NCBI GenBank assembly: GCA_039934475.1
Contig: JBDTMC010000022.1
Coordinates: forward strand, 1-32,300
Source of the DNA: JBDTMC01 sp039934475
GTDB taxonomy: Bacteria; Acidobacteriota; Terriglobia; Bryobacterales; Bryobacteraceae
DNA length: 32,300 nt
Direction of reading: 5' to 3'
Part shown: positions 1 to 6,477 of the stretch, piece after piece
Numbering within the stretch: the first letter of the stretch is position 1
How the letters are laid out: each line of letters starts with the position of its first letter
The notes under the pieces: generated by a model
What the model was told of the DNA's origin: nothing
What the model saw: the letters and a program-made list of their open reading frames with translations, nothing else
Database searches by the model: none
Program-made: the position numbers and the translations under genes

Positions 1-1
1 G

Positions 2-415
2 GCATTGAACTACCTGGGGTATATGCTGGCGGACCGCAACGTGAAGGTTGCGGAGGCGCAGGATATGGTAAGCAAGGCGCTGGCGCTGGAGCCGAATAAC
101 GGCGCCTATCTGGATAGCCTCGGCTGGGTGTACTACAGGATGGGGAAGCTGCCTGAGGCGGAAGAGACTCTGCGGCAGGCTGTCTCGCGAACGGGTAAGG
201 ACCCGACAGTTCACGACCACTTGGGTGATGTCTTTGCTAAAGCAGGAAAGTTGAAAGAGGCGATCGGACAGTGGGAATTCGCAGTGAAAGAGTACGCCAA
301 TGGATCGCCGAGCGATAACGATCCGGTGGAAGTGGCGAAGCTGCAAAAGAAGCTAGAGGGCGCCAAGGTGCGACTGGCGAAGGACAAGGAAGGGACTAAG
401 GCTGCCAAGCCGTAG
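2..415 (+). CDS. TPR-repeat protein, C-terminal part (5' end outside window)
   Basis: The reading frame is open from the first bases of the window, so this is the tail of a longer gene; about 137 residues are visible. It carries tetratricopeptide repeats with the usual pattern (a helix with ALALEPNN, then AYLDSLGWVYYRMGKLPEAEE, split here only for reference to residues about 27-55). A second unit follows with HDHLGDVFAKAGKLKEA. The end is a charged, lysine-rich tail. The run 'LNYLGYMLA ... AYLDSLGWVYY' is typical of the last repeats of long bacterial TPR proteins thought to act as periplasmic or outer-membrane scaffolds. Partner and location cannot be told from this fragment. A strong intrinsic terminator starts about 28 bases after the stop, so this is probably the last gene of its transcript. 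Confidence 0.85.
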   Translation, partial: ALNYLGYMLADRNVKVAEAQDMVSKALALEPNNGAYLDSLGWVYYRMGKLPEAEETLRQAVSRTGKDPTVHDHLGDVFAKAGKLKEAIGQWEFAVKEYANGSPSDNDPVEVAKLQKKLEGAKVRLAKDKEGTKAAKP

Positions 416-420
416 TATCC

Positions 421-1710
421 ATGGGAATCAGAGTGTGTGAAAGGGCCTCCAGCTATGGCTGGGGGCTTTTTTCGTTGGTGGGGATGCTGGTAGTGACTTC
501 GCAGACTGTATGCGGAGGCGCGCCGCGGTTCTTCACGTATGTGGGGTCGTTGTCTGACCATTCGGCGATAGTGGCTTGGGGAACGACAACTGGTTCAGGG
601 AACACGATTGGGCGGGACTCCGCGTCCCATGGCAAGGCGGTGGTGGAGATCGGGACACACCAGATCGAAGAAAATGCGCGGAACTGGGTGGAGGTGCGGG
701 GGCTTGTGGCCGATACTACGTATGGCTACAAAGTGACGGTGGCGGGTCGAGTGGTGGGCAGCGGGCAGTTCCGGACTTGGGCGACTACCGCGGATAAACT
801 TGCATTTTTCGTGATCGGGGATTTTGGGAACGCTAGCGCCGCGCAGAACCGTATCGCCAAGGCGATGGCGGAGGAGTTTCAGCGGCGGGCGGGCGGCGAG
901 TATCCGGTGCGGTTCGTGCTGACGGTGGGGGACAACATCTACGGATTCACGGCGCGACTTGTGACGTTTCGAACCGGGGCGCGAGATGCGGATTGGCAGG
1001 AGAAGTTTTTCGCTCCCTATGAGCAGTTGTTGCGGAGCATCCCGTTTTATCCGACGTTGGGGAACCACGATGGGAACGAGTCAGAAGCGCAGGCGGACCT
1101 GGGAGTGTACCTGGATAATTTCTTCTTCCCGGAGGCGGGTCCGCACCGTTACTACCGGTTTTCGTATGGCGGGCTGGCAGAGTTTTTCGCGCTTGATTCG
1201 AGTCAGAATACGGCGAGTGGAGGGCCGCGCCCGCAGTATTTAGAGGGCGGCGAGCAATATAAGTGGCTGAAGGGGGCGATGGCGGCGCCGGCGGTGGGAT
1301 TGTGGCGATTTGGGTACTTCCATCATCCGCCGTTCACAGCAGGACCGCTCCATACCGCGAGTTTGGGGGAACTCCGTCCGTTGTTGGGGTTGTTGGAGCG
1401 CGGAGGGGTGCAGGCCGTGTTCAATGGTCATGAACACAATTTCCAGTTCACCACGCAGGGGGCGGAGACGGGCGGAATTCAATATTTCCTGAGTGGGGCC
1501 GGCGGCGAGTTACGGCGTGGAGATGTGACTTCGAGGATGAAGGCGGCGCATGTGGCGGGGTGGGCGGCGGCGCACAATTTTCTGGTGGTCGAAGTGGATC
1601 GCGGAGAGATGCGGGTCAGTCCAGTATCGTGGGAAGCGGTTCGAGTGACGGACGAAAAGGGCGGGACGGTGGCGATGCCTTTACGAGTTCCAGTGACGCG
1701 GGGGAAGTAG
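421..1710 (+). CDS. Secreted metallophosphoesterase (purple acid phosphatase-like)
   Basis: A calcineurin-like phosphoesterase with an N-terminal beta-rich region, as in purple acid phosphatases (family knowledge), 429 residues from the first ATG. Visible metal-site motifs, in order: GDFGN at 133-137, GDN at 170-172, GNHD at 214-217, the HH pair at 301-302, and GHEH at 336-339. They support a two-metal phosphomonoesterase or phosphodiesterase; the substrate is unknown. From ATG 421 the protein starts with a signal peptide whose hydrophobic core is about residues 16-26, so it is probably exported. Residues about 35-120 look like a fibronectin-type/purple acid phosphatase N domain. The start is uncertain: no Shine-Dalgarno precedes 421 and a terminator hairpin lies at 443-472. 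GTG 478 or ATG 484 are alternatives, but both shorten the signal peptide. Confidence 0.85.
   Translation: MGIRVCERASSYGWGLFSLVGMLVVTSQTVCGGAPRFFTYVGSLSDHSAIVAWGTTTGSGNTIGRDSASHGKAVVEIGTHQIEENARNWVEVRGLVADTTYGYKVTVAGRVVGSGQFRTWATTADKLAFFVIGDFGNASAAQNRIAKAMAEEFQRRAGGEYPVRFVLTVGDNIYGFTARLVTFRTGARDADWQEKFFAPYEQLLRSIPFYPTLGNHDGNESEAQADLGVYLDNFFFPEAGPHRYYRFSYGGLAEFFALDSSQNTASGGPRPQYLEGGEQYKWLKGAMAAPAVGLWRFGYFHHPPFTAGPLHTASLGELRPLLGLLERGGVQAVFNGHEHNFQFTTQGAETGGIQYFLSGAGGELRRGDVTSRMKAAHVAGWAAAHNFLVVEVDRGEMRVSPVSWEAVRVTDEKGGTVAMPLRVPVTRGK
443..472 (+). terminator. Rho-independent terminator after the TPR gene
   Basis: A nine-pair stem (445-453 with 458-466, one G-T wobble) closes a four-base loop and is followed at once by six T (467-472). 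This is the clearest intrinsic terminator in the window. It sits inside the first codons of the next gene as called from its first ATG, which is unusual and bears on the choice of that gene's start. Confidence 0.75.
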
Positions 1711-1785
1711 GGTTAGGTTGGAGGCTGGGAAGAAGGTTTCGCGGCGCCTTGTGTCCGTGGTCGCTAGGGGCTTGTTTGTGTGACC

Positions 1786-1908
1786 ATGCCGGTGTACCGA
1801 GACGCGGCGCTCACACGCACCTTCGGATGCCTTTCGCCGGCAGAAGCCGACGAGATGGAAAGGGTCATTGCAGAAGGCTGCGAGCAGATCAATGAACATG
1901 GCTGGTAG
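1786..1908 (+). pseudogene. Possible antitoxin remnant upstream of the VapC fragment
   Basis: A 40-codon reading frame whose end overlaps the PIN-domain start by 11 bases, the arrangement expected of a toxin-antitoxin pair. The encoded C-terminus is acidic and helical (SPAEADEMERVIAEG) and ends in GW. No DNA-binding N-terminal domain is present, and the frame is blocked by a TAG at 1765 just upstream, so if this is an antitoxin it has lost its N-terminal half. The call rests mostly on position; it could be a chance frame. Confidence 0.3.
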
Positions 1909-2119
1909 TGTCCTGGTGGACACTAACATCGTAGTTGCATATTTCCGCGGGGATCAGAATTTGCGATCCCGTTTCATCGGACCAACCCCCATCTGCCTAC
2001 CCTGGATCGAGGGAGGCCCACTTTGCCCAAGTTCTGGGATTACAGACATTCTCCTGGTAGCGGGTTCCGCCATCAGCGGCGCCGACGAAGGCTCTTGTTC
2101 CCTGAATCGTGGTCTATAG
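1898..2119 (+). pseudogene. Truncated PIN-domain toxin (VapC-like)
   Basis: From ATG 1898 the frame encodes VLVDTNIVVAYFRGD followed by a run ending ICLPWI. This is a good match to the N-terminus of VapC-type PIN ribonucleases, including the first metal-binding aspartate in DTN. Similarity stops at about base 2010, where family members continue with a conserved acidic LGEL-type segment; the remaining residues to the stop at 2117-2119 look unrelated. VapC proteins are usually about 130 residues, this frame gives 73, and the later conserved acidic residues are missing. It should therefore be inactive as an RNase. ATG 1892 and 1868 are other in-frame starts. Confidence 0.6.
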
Positions 2120-2225
2120 GTGCGCCGAAGTCCGGGTGCTTCAGGCACTCGGTGAATGAAGCGAAGGTCGCTGCTATTTGGCCGGTTTTACCTCGGGCCA
2201 AATTCAATAAGGTGGCCGCCGGCCC

Positions 2226-2300
2226 CAGGGCTTCGAGGAAGAAGCGGTCGTGGCAGACGAGGATGACGGTGCCGGGGTAGAGGCGCAATTCGAACCTAAG
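2226..2300 (-). pseudogene. Fragment resembling an ABC-F ATPase
   Basis: On the minus strand this stretch encodes LYPGTVILVCHDRFFLEAL within a short frame that begins at ATG 2324. ABC-F ATPases carry a very similar segment after Walker B, of the type 'PGTVLLVSHDRYFLD'. Nothing else of the family (Walker A, signature) is nearby, so this would be an isolated scrap of about 25 codons. It is recognised from memory of the motif only. Confidence 0.4.
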
Positions 2301-2415
2301 TTCGGAAAGTGCCAATAAAGACATAACTCCCCCCAGGGCGGCTGTTGGCCGCCAGAAACAAGCGAGAGGGGTTGGTCTTTACCGTCTCATTCCCTTAAAA
2401 CTATCACAATGCAGG

Positions 2416-4245
2416 TTACTCCGAGGAGGTTCGAGGGAGGTCGGTCGCAGTTGAAGATTGGGGAGGCGGGGCAGGGGTGCGGCGAGTTCGGAGGGCGAGG
2501 AGATTGGCCATGGGCCAGCCTCCGGCGCGCTGGATGCCAGGGACGAAGAAGCGACGATGGAAGTCTTCGTCGGTTCCCTCAAAGGCGGTGTTCGGCGAGA
2601 GGACGGTGCCGATTCCGGGAGCAACGGCAGCGGCGAAGGTGGCCCAGACTCCGGCTTCGCCTAGGCCGACGACGTCTACGCGGCCGTGGGTGATGGAGTG
2701 GACCCAGGAGATCCCTGTAACGATATCCTGCACGCGGTTTTGGCTTTCGGTGCGGTTGTACGTGAGGAAATAGCGGTCAGAGCGGTCGCGGACGTCGTGA
2801 GAGGCACCCGTGTTGAAGGCCTCAACAATGAGAAGAGGGCGGTTCTGTTGGAGATACTTGTGGGCTTCGGCGGAGGCGCGAGCGGCTTCGATTCCTTTGC
2901 TGTGGACGAGCACGACAGGATTGCCCTTGCCCGCAAACCAGTAGCCATGGACTAAATCCTGACGACCGAGGCGGCTAAGGGCAATGCGCTGACCGTCGGT
3001 GGAGTGCCACACCTCCTTCGGGACTTCGACGCCGAGGGCGAAGCGCATGGCGAGGCGGGCTTGAGGACGGTTGCGGGGCGGAAAAGTCGCCGTAGTGTAG
3101 GTGCGCCATGTGGCGAAGACGCCGTCGTAGTCGGAACCTTTGGGACGGACGGGAGCGAGGAGTTGTGCATCGGGGATCGGTTCGAAGTCGTGGTCGGTGG
3201 TATCGACGAGGGACTTTGACTTGGCGAGGAAGCGTGCGAAGAAAGCGTAGACAGTCTCGCGGCTGGCACGGTTGTAGTTGTGAGGGGCCTGGAAGTGGGC
3301 GTTGAGGACGAGGTCGGGCTTCTCAAAGAGGCGATAGATGGAGCGGATGCCGGGGTATTCGCGTTCGGGGGTGTGGCGGGTCCAATCGCCGGTGGAGGAG
3401 ACGATGAGCATGGGGCGGGGGGCGACGGTGGCGGCGAGTTCGGGGTTCGAGGTATCGAAGCGGAGCGTGGGCGCATCCTCGCAGGGATCGCCGCCTTGCA
3501 TGATGGACGAGATCATATTGACGGGAGCGGCGACGTGGACGCGTGCGTCGACGGCGGCGAGGAGGAAAGTTTGGGTGCCCCCGCCCGAGGCTCCGGTGGC
3601 GGCGATGCGATCAGGGTCGACGTCGGGGAGGCTCTGGAGGAAGTCGATGGCGCGGATGGAGTTCCAGAGCTGAAGGCCCATGGGGGTGAAAGAGTAAAGT
3701 TGTTCGCGCCAACCGCCGAAGTTATGAGGGGTCTGTTTGGTGTCGTTATAGCCGACCATGTCCCAGGCGAAGACGATGTAGCCCTGGCGGGCGAGGTTGA
3801 TGCCGAGGGCGGGAACGGAGTAGTTTTTGATGTTCTCAATGCGGCCGCGGGACCAGTGCCCGTGCGGGGAGAGGACAGCCGGCAGTTTTCCGGAACGATG
3901 GGTGGGGCGGTAGAGGTTACCGCCGAGGAAGTAGCCGGGGAGGGTTTCGATGCGGACGGTTTCGATGGAGTAATCGGCGCGTACCACGCGATTGACGGTG
4001 GTGACGTTGAGTGGCGTGCGCGGGGGCAGCGGGAGGAGGCCGGCGGCGGAAAGGATCTGGCGGCGGAGGTGGATCTGGCGGTCGCGCCACTCGTCGAGAG
4101 AACGGTAGGTAGGGAAGGAGAACTTGGTATTGGTGTGGGCTACCTCAGTGATGCGGTGGTCGACGGAGGGGACCTGAGCGTGCACCTGCCCCCATAGGGC
4201 GAGCAAGCTGAGGGCAACCATCAACGGAACGGGCAGTTTCGGCAA
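2416..4245 (-). CDS. Secreted alpha/beta-hydrolase, acetyl-xylan-esterase-like, with a second degenerate hydrolase domain
   Basis: 609 residues from TTG 4245, preceded by GGGAG (4252-4256) at six bases; an in-frame ATG is codon 9. The first 23 residues form a signal peptide ending near VHAQ. The N-terminal hydrolase (about 60-345) belongs to the large-bacterial-esterase type (AXE1/Abhydrolase_7-like): nucleophile Ser220 in GASGGG, candidate acid Asp287 in STGDW, candidate His322 in APHNYN. Such proteins deacetylate or de-esterify plant polysaccharides (family knowledge); the substrate here is unknown. Residues about 400-585 look like a second alpha/beta-hydrolase fold, but its nucleophile elbow reads GLGEAG (527-532) with no serine, so it is probably non-catalytic. 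The gene stands alone, divergent from the iron-trafficking gene. Confidence 0.75.
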   Translation of the reverse strand: MPKLPVPLMVALSLLALWGQVHAQVPSVDHRITEVAHTNTKFSFPTYRSLDEWRDRQIHLRRQILSAAGLLPLPPRTPLNVTTVNRVVRADYSIETVRIETLPGYFLGGNLYRPTHRSGKLPAVLSPHGHWSRGRIENIKNYSVPALGINLARQGYIVFAWDMVGYNDTKQTPHNFGGWREQLYSFTPMGLQLWNSIRAIDFLQSLPDVDPDRIAATGASGGGTQTFLLAAVDARVHVAAPVNMISSIMQGGDPCEDAPTLRFDTSNPELAATVAPRPMLIVSSTGDWTRHTPEREYPGIRSIYRLFEKPDLVLNAHFQAPHNYNRASRETVYAFFARFLAKSKSLVDTTDHDFEPIPDAQLLAPVRPKGSDYDGVFATWRTYTTATFPPRNRPQARLAMRFALGVEVPKEVWHSTDGQRIALSRLGRQDLVHGYWFAGKGNPVVLVHSKGIEAARASAEAHKYLQQNRPLLIVEAFNTGASHDVRDRSDRYFLTYNRTESQNRVQDIVTGISWVHSITHGRVDVVGLGEAGVWATFAAAVAPGIGTVLSPNTAFEGTDEDFHRRFFVPGIQRAGGWPMANLLALRTRRTPAPPPQSSTATDLPRTSSE

Positions 4246-4415
4246 GCGGGGCTCCCAGTATTCTTATGCGAAAAACACTGTCGCTTCTTTGATGGTGCCG
4301 TCGAAGCTTCAGACTGTACCTAATTGGACGCGAGAACCACGGCTGACGTAACTGGAAAGTAGGGACCTCGGCCTTGGTATCCTGAAGGTTGTTGGCAAAG
4401 AGCTAGGAGGACGGC

Positions 4416-4745
4416 ATGGGATGTGGCGGCGGAGTGCCCCTGATGAGGGAACCAGTGAATCCGAACGCGCGGATGGTGATGTGCGTGAAATTTGGACGGG
4501 AGATGCCTGGGCTGGACGAGGTTCCTTTCGAAGGACATCCGCTGGGCCAGCGCATTTACGAGAGCGTGTCGAAGGAAGCCTGGAAACTGTGGGTCGAGCA
4601 TATGAAGATGCTCATGAACGAGTACAGGCTAAACCTTGGCAGCGCGGAGGCGCAAGAGTTTCTGCTGAAGCAGATGGAGGATTACTTCTACGGGGAGGGC
4701 GCTAAGCTCCCTGAGGGGTATGTCGCTCCTAAGACTAAGAATTAG
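4416..4745 (+). CDS. yggX: Fe(2+)-trafficking / oxidative damage protection protein, YggX family
   Basis: A small cytoplasmic protein matching YggX from about residue 20: MCVKFGRE at 22-29 with the conserved N-terminal Cys23, then GQRIYESVSKEAWKLW, MLMNEYRLNL and a C-terminal EGYV. YggX proteins help protect iron-sulfur enzymes and handle iron under oxidative stress (family knowledge). The called start ATG 4416 has a full AGGAGG at 4405-4410 with a five-base spacer, so it is preferred. It adds about 20 residues (glycine-rich MGCGGG...) compared with the usual start, which would be near Met20 at 4473. Its stop overlaps the convergent small membrane gene by four bases (4742-4745). Confidence 0.85.
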   Translation: MGCGGGVPLMREPVNPNARMVMCVKFGREMPGLDEVPFEGHPLGQRIYESVSKEAWKLWVEHMKMLMNEYRLNLGSAEAQEFLLKQMEDYFYGEGAKLPEGYVAPKTKN

Positions 4746-5095
4746 CGGGACTTCTGGAGTTCCAGCAGCTGCACTTGCAGCTGTTTAATCTGCGCTTTTA
4801 GATCGGTGCGGGCGGCGTTGATGTGGTGTTTGAGGACCTCAATTCCGCCCCACAGGAAGAAGAGGCAGGCGAGGAACGGAGCTCGGGCGGCGGGCGTTGT
4901 GCCCGGCGAAAACCAGACATAGGCGACCGCCGATACGACGCAGAAGACCCAGAAGAGCGTAACGAGGATGCGTTCGCGGCGGATTCTCTTTTCGCCTTCG
5001 GCGACAGAAGCTTCCACCGTGCGACGGAACTCGGCGGCATCGACGGGTAGGGGCAAGCGGGCTAACAGTCCCTGGCGGAGCGGTTGTTCAGGCAT
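4742..5095 (-). CDS. Small two-helix membrane protein, candidate partner of the ECF sigma factor
   Basis: 117 residues: a cytoplasmic N-terminus of about 42 residues, two membrane segments (about 43-62 and 72-87), and a C-terminal helical stretch (about 95-115, QIKQLQVQLLELQ) that looks like a coiled coil. The start overlaps the sigma-factor stop by eight bases, so the two are co-transcribed and probably translationally coupled; AAAGGAAA precedes the ATG. Genes in this position are often anti-sigma factors. However, no zinc-binding HxxxCxxC motif and no clear anti-sigma domain are visible, so the regulatory role is inferred from position alone. Confidence 0.7.
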   Translation of the reverse strand: MPEQPLRQGLLARLPLPVDAAEFRRTVEASVAEGEKRIRRERILVTLFWVFCVVSAVAYVWFSPGTTPAARAPFLACLFFLWGGIEVLKHHINAARTDLKAQIKQLQVQLLELQKSR

Positions 5096-5633
5096 ATTTT
5101 CCTTTCAGTAGTTCCCTCATAGCTTGTTTGGCGTAGTAGAGACGGGATTTGACGGTTCCTTCCGCGCAGCCGACGACGGCCGCAATTTCCTTGTGCGAGA
5201 AATCTTCGAGAAAGAAGAGGGTGAGCACCTCGCGGTGGCGAGGTTCGAGCTGGTCGAGGGCGTGGTGGACTTCGGCGGCGTCTTCGGCATCGAACGATTC
5301 GCCTGCGGTGCGGTCGGCTTCCGCGGAGTGAATTTCTTCGGCCCGTTCTCGGGCTGTGTCGCGGCGGATGTAATCGATGGCGGCGGCGCGGACGATGGAA
5401 TAGAGCCAAGGGCGGACCGAGGCGGGATCCTTCAGATTGCGAATGCCGCGGTGGGCGCGGAGCCAAGTTTCCTGAAGGATATCGCGCGCAGTTTCGGGAT
5501 TGGCGGTGAGTTTGAGGGCGTAGTAGAACAGGGGTTGGCCAACGACCTTGGCCAAGTCCTGGAAAGCGTTGGGTTCGCCGGCTTGGCAGCGCAAGGCCAG
5601 CCATTCGTCTTGTACCCGCGTCACCGGATCCAT
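5088..5633 (-). CDS. ECF-family RNA polymerase sigma factor
   Basis: 181 residues with the two domains of group IV (extracytoplasmic function) sigma factors. Region 2 is about 23-93, including DILQETWLRA at 51-60 and the -10-reading helix ending in RPWLYSIVRAAAIDYIRR. Region 4 is about 121-174, with LEPRHREVL, FSHKEIAAVVGCAEGTVKSRL and a helix-turn-helix that reads -35 elements. It directs RNA polymerase to a small regulon; the inducing signal is unknown. The downstream membrane protein is coupled by an eight-base overlap. The short leader holds a GAACC/CGACT promoter-like pair (5647-5673), consistent with autoregulation. No Shine-Dalgarno is seen. Confidence 0.93.
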   Translation of the reverse strand: MDPVTRVQDEWLALRCQAGEPNAFQDLAKVVGQPLFYYALKLTANPETARDILQETWLRAHRGIRNLKDPASVRPWLYSIVRAAAIDYIRRDTARERAEEIHSAEADRTAGESFDAEDAAEVHHALDQLEPRHREVLTLFFLEDFSHKEIAAVVGCAEGTVKSRLYYAKQAMRELLKGKYA

Positions 5634-5646
5634 TCGTCGCTACTAG

Positions 5647-5673
5647 AGTCGGACGAGGGGGCTACAAGGTTCA
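5647..5673 (-). promoter_or_regulatory. Candidate ECF-type promoter of the sigma-factor gene
   Basis: On the minus strand TGAACC (5668-5673) is followed after 16 bases by CGACT (5647-5651), about 13 bases before the ATG. ECF promoters commonly have a GAAC-type -35 and a CGTC-type -10 with this spacing. It fits self-activation and gives a very short leader. One mismatch to the usual -10 and the lack of a second copy keep this tentative. Confidence 0.4.
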
Positions 5674-5770
5674 ACCAGGAGACTGCCGTTGTGTGGAGGT
5701 CTCGGCTGGAGTGTCACTTCTATCGCGGTCTAGAGGGGGATGTTTCCTATCGAGGCCTGACAGACTGGAT

Positions 5771-5802
5771 CGCTAGAAGACAACCTAGCAGCGCGCTAGA
5801 AT
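5771..5802 (+). promoter_or_regulatory. Candidate promoter/operator of the DUF433-DUF5615 pair
   Basis: TAGAAT (5797-5802) is a -10 candidate 16 bases before the ATG. It overlaps an inverted repeat CTAGC (5785-5789) / GCTAG (5795-5799). The octamer CGCTAGAA occurs twice, at 5771-5778 and 5794-5801, 23 bp apart. Toxin-antitoxin operons are usually repressed by the antitoxin binding repeats on their own promoter, so these are plausible binding sites. No convincing -35 is seen. Confidence 0.4.
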
Positions 5803-5818
5803 TGAGCAAGAGGTACGT

Positions 5819-6046
5819 ATGTCAACGATGGCCGCCGTGATTCAGAGCGACCCGGACATCCTGGGTGGGGTTCCCGTGTTTGTCGGTACCCGGGTACCCT
5901 TGCGGAATCTGATTGACTACCTCGAACGGAATCACACCGTTGAGGAGTTTCTGGATTCATTCCCGACCGTTTCGCGAGAACAGGTGGTGGCAGCTCTGGA
6001 GGCTGCACACGAAGCGGTGAGCGTACGTGCGCGTTCTCCTCGATGA
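5819..6046 (+). CDS. DUF433-family antitoxin
   Basis: 75 residues matching the DUF433 family of small helix-turn-helix antitoxins: an N-terminal beta segment, then ILGGVPVFVGTRVPLRNLIDYL (about 15-36 in two parts) and the helical TVEEFLDSFPTVSREQVVAALE. Family members sit upstream of PIN-like DUF5615 toxins and repress their own operon (family knowledge). AGAGG lies six bases before ATG 5819; ATG 5828 (codon 4) is possible. The 3' end overlaps the toxin start GTG 6027 by 20 bases. This gene is intact although its partner is frameshifted. Confidence 0.88.
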   Translation: MSTMAAVIQSDPDILGGVPVFVGTRVPLRNLIDYLERNHTVEEFLDSFPTVSREQVVAALEAAHEAVSVRARSPR

Positions 6047-6349
6047 ACAATTGCCGCGCCAACTCGCTTGGCGCCTGGTTGGGCACGACGTTCGAACGGT
6101 ACATCAGGAGTCATGGCTGGGTTGAAGAATGGCGACCTGCTGAGAGTGGCGGAAGCGGCAGGATTTTCTGTCTTGGTGACAGGCGATCAGAACCTCGAGT
6201 ACCAACAGAACCTGAAGAGACGGAAACAGGGAGTAGTCGTGCTCGGCGCCTCCAGCAATGCTCTTGAAGACCTTCTACCCCTGGTGCCGGATGCGTTGAT
6301 TGCCATCGCACGCGTGAAGCCAGGACAGGTTATTCGTGTGGCGGCATAA
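6027..6349 (+). pseudogene. DUF5615 PIN-like toxin, broken by a one-base frameshift
   Basis: From GTG 6027 the frame reads VRVLLDEQLPRQLAW..., the typical DUF5615 N-terminus with its acidic LLDEQLP motif, up to ...HQESWLG and a TGA. The rest continues in another frame from about 6113: GLKNGDLLRVAEAAGF, VLVTGDQNLEYQQNL, then IAIARVKPGQV, all family hallmarks. Insertion of one G after TGG at 6114-6116 restores ...ESW-AGLKNGD... and gives a normal 107-residue protein. So a single base was lost, either in the genome or by sequencing error. If real, the putative ribonuclease is inactive. Translation of the second half alone from ATG 6068 or 6113 would lack the N-terminal active-site residues. Confidence 0.85.
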
Positions 6350-6477
6350 CCCATTGCCCAGCCAGTTTTGCCGGCTCACGGGCTGGCGGTGATGCTAATA
6401 ACGAAGCGCTATTGCCGGATGGCGCGTCGAAAAGGGAGGGCTGCGGCAAAACGCAGCTTGGCGAGGAGATTTGGCGA

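Larger units (their letters stand above)
1711..2415. other. Gene-poor stretch with decayed gene fragments
   Basis: About 700 bases lie between the phosphoesterase and the convergent esterase, with no intact gene of recognisable family. It holds a truncated VapBC-like pair (1786-2119), a minus-strand scrap resembling an ABC-F ATPase (about 2226-2300), and a short GC hairpin (2337-2342 with 2348-2353) that lacks a T run. The rest shows no structure I can support. Several unrelated remnants side by side suggest a spot where acquired DNA is deleted over time. Confidence 0.6.

Noticed and set aside
2018..2050. Stretch resembling the primate Alu phrase 'CTGGGATTACAG'
   Set aside because: Only about a dozen bases agree and the flanks do not; the surroundings are bacterial. 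Treated as coincidence rather than contamination.
2337..2353. GGCGGC/GCCGCC hairpin as a terminator of the esterase gene
   Set aside because: Short stem, no T run on either strand, and about 60 bases beyond the stop. Not enough to call.
3280..4197. Long plus-strand open frame opposite the esterase
   Set aside because: It lies wholly antisense to a well-supported gene, is Gly/Glu/Val/Asp-rich and has no motif; a by-product of GC-rich codon use.
6043..6267. Separate small gene overlapping the DUF5615 toxin
   Set aside because: A third-frame reading of the toxin sequence; the family motifs lie in the two other frames.
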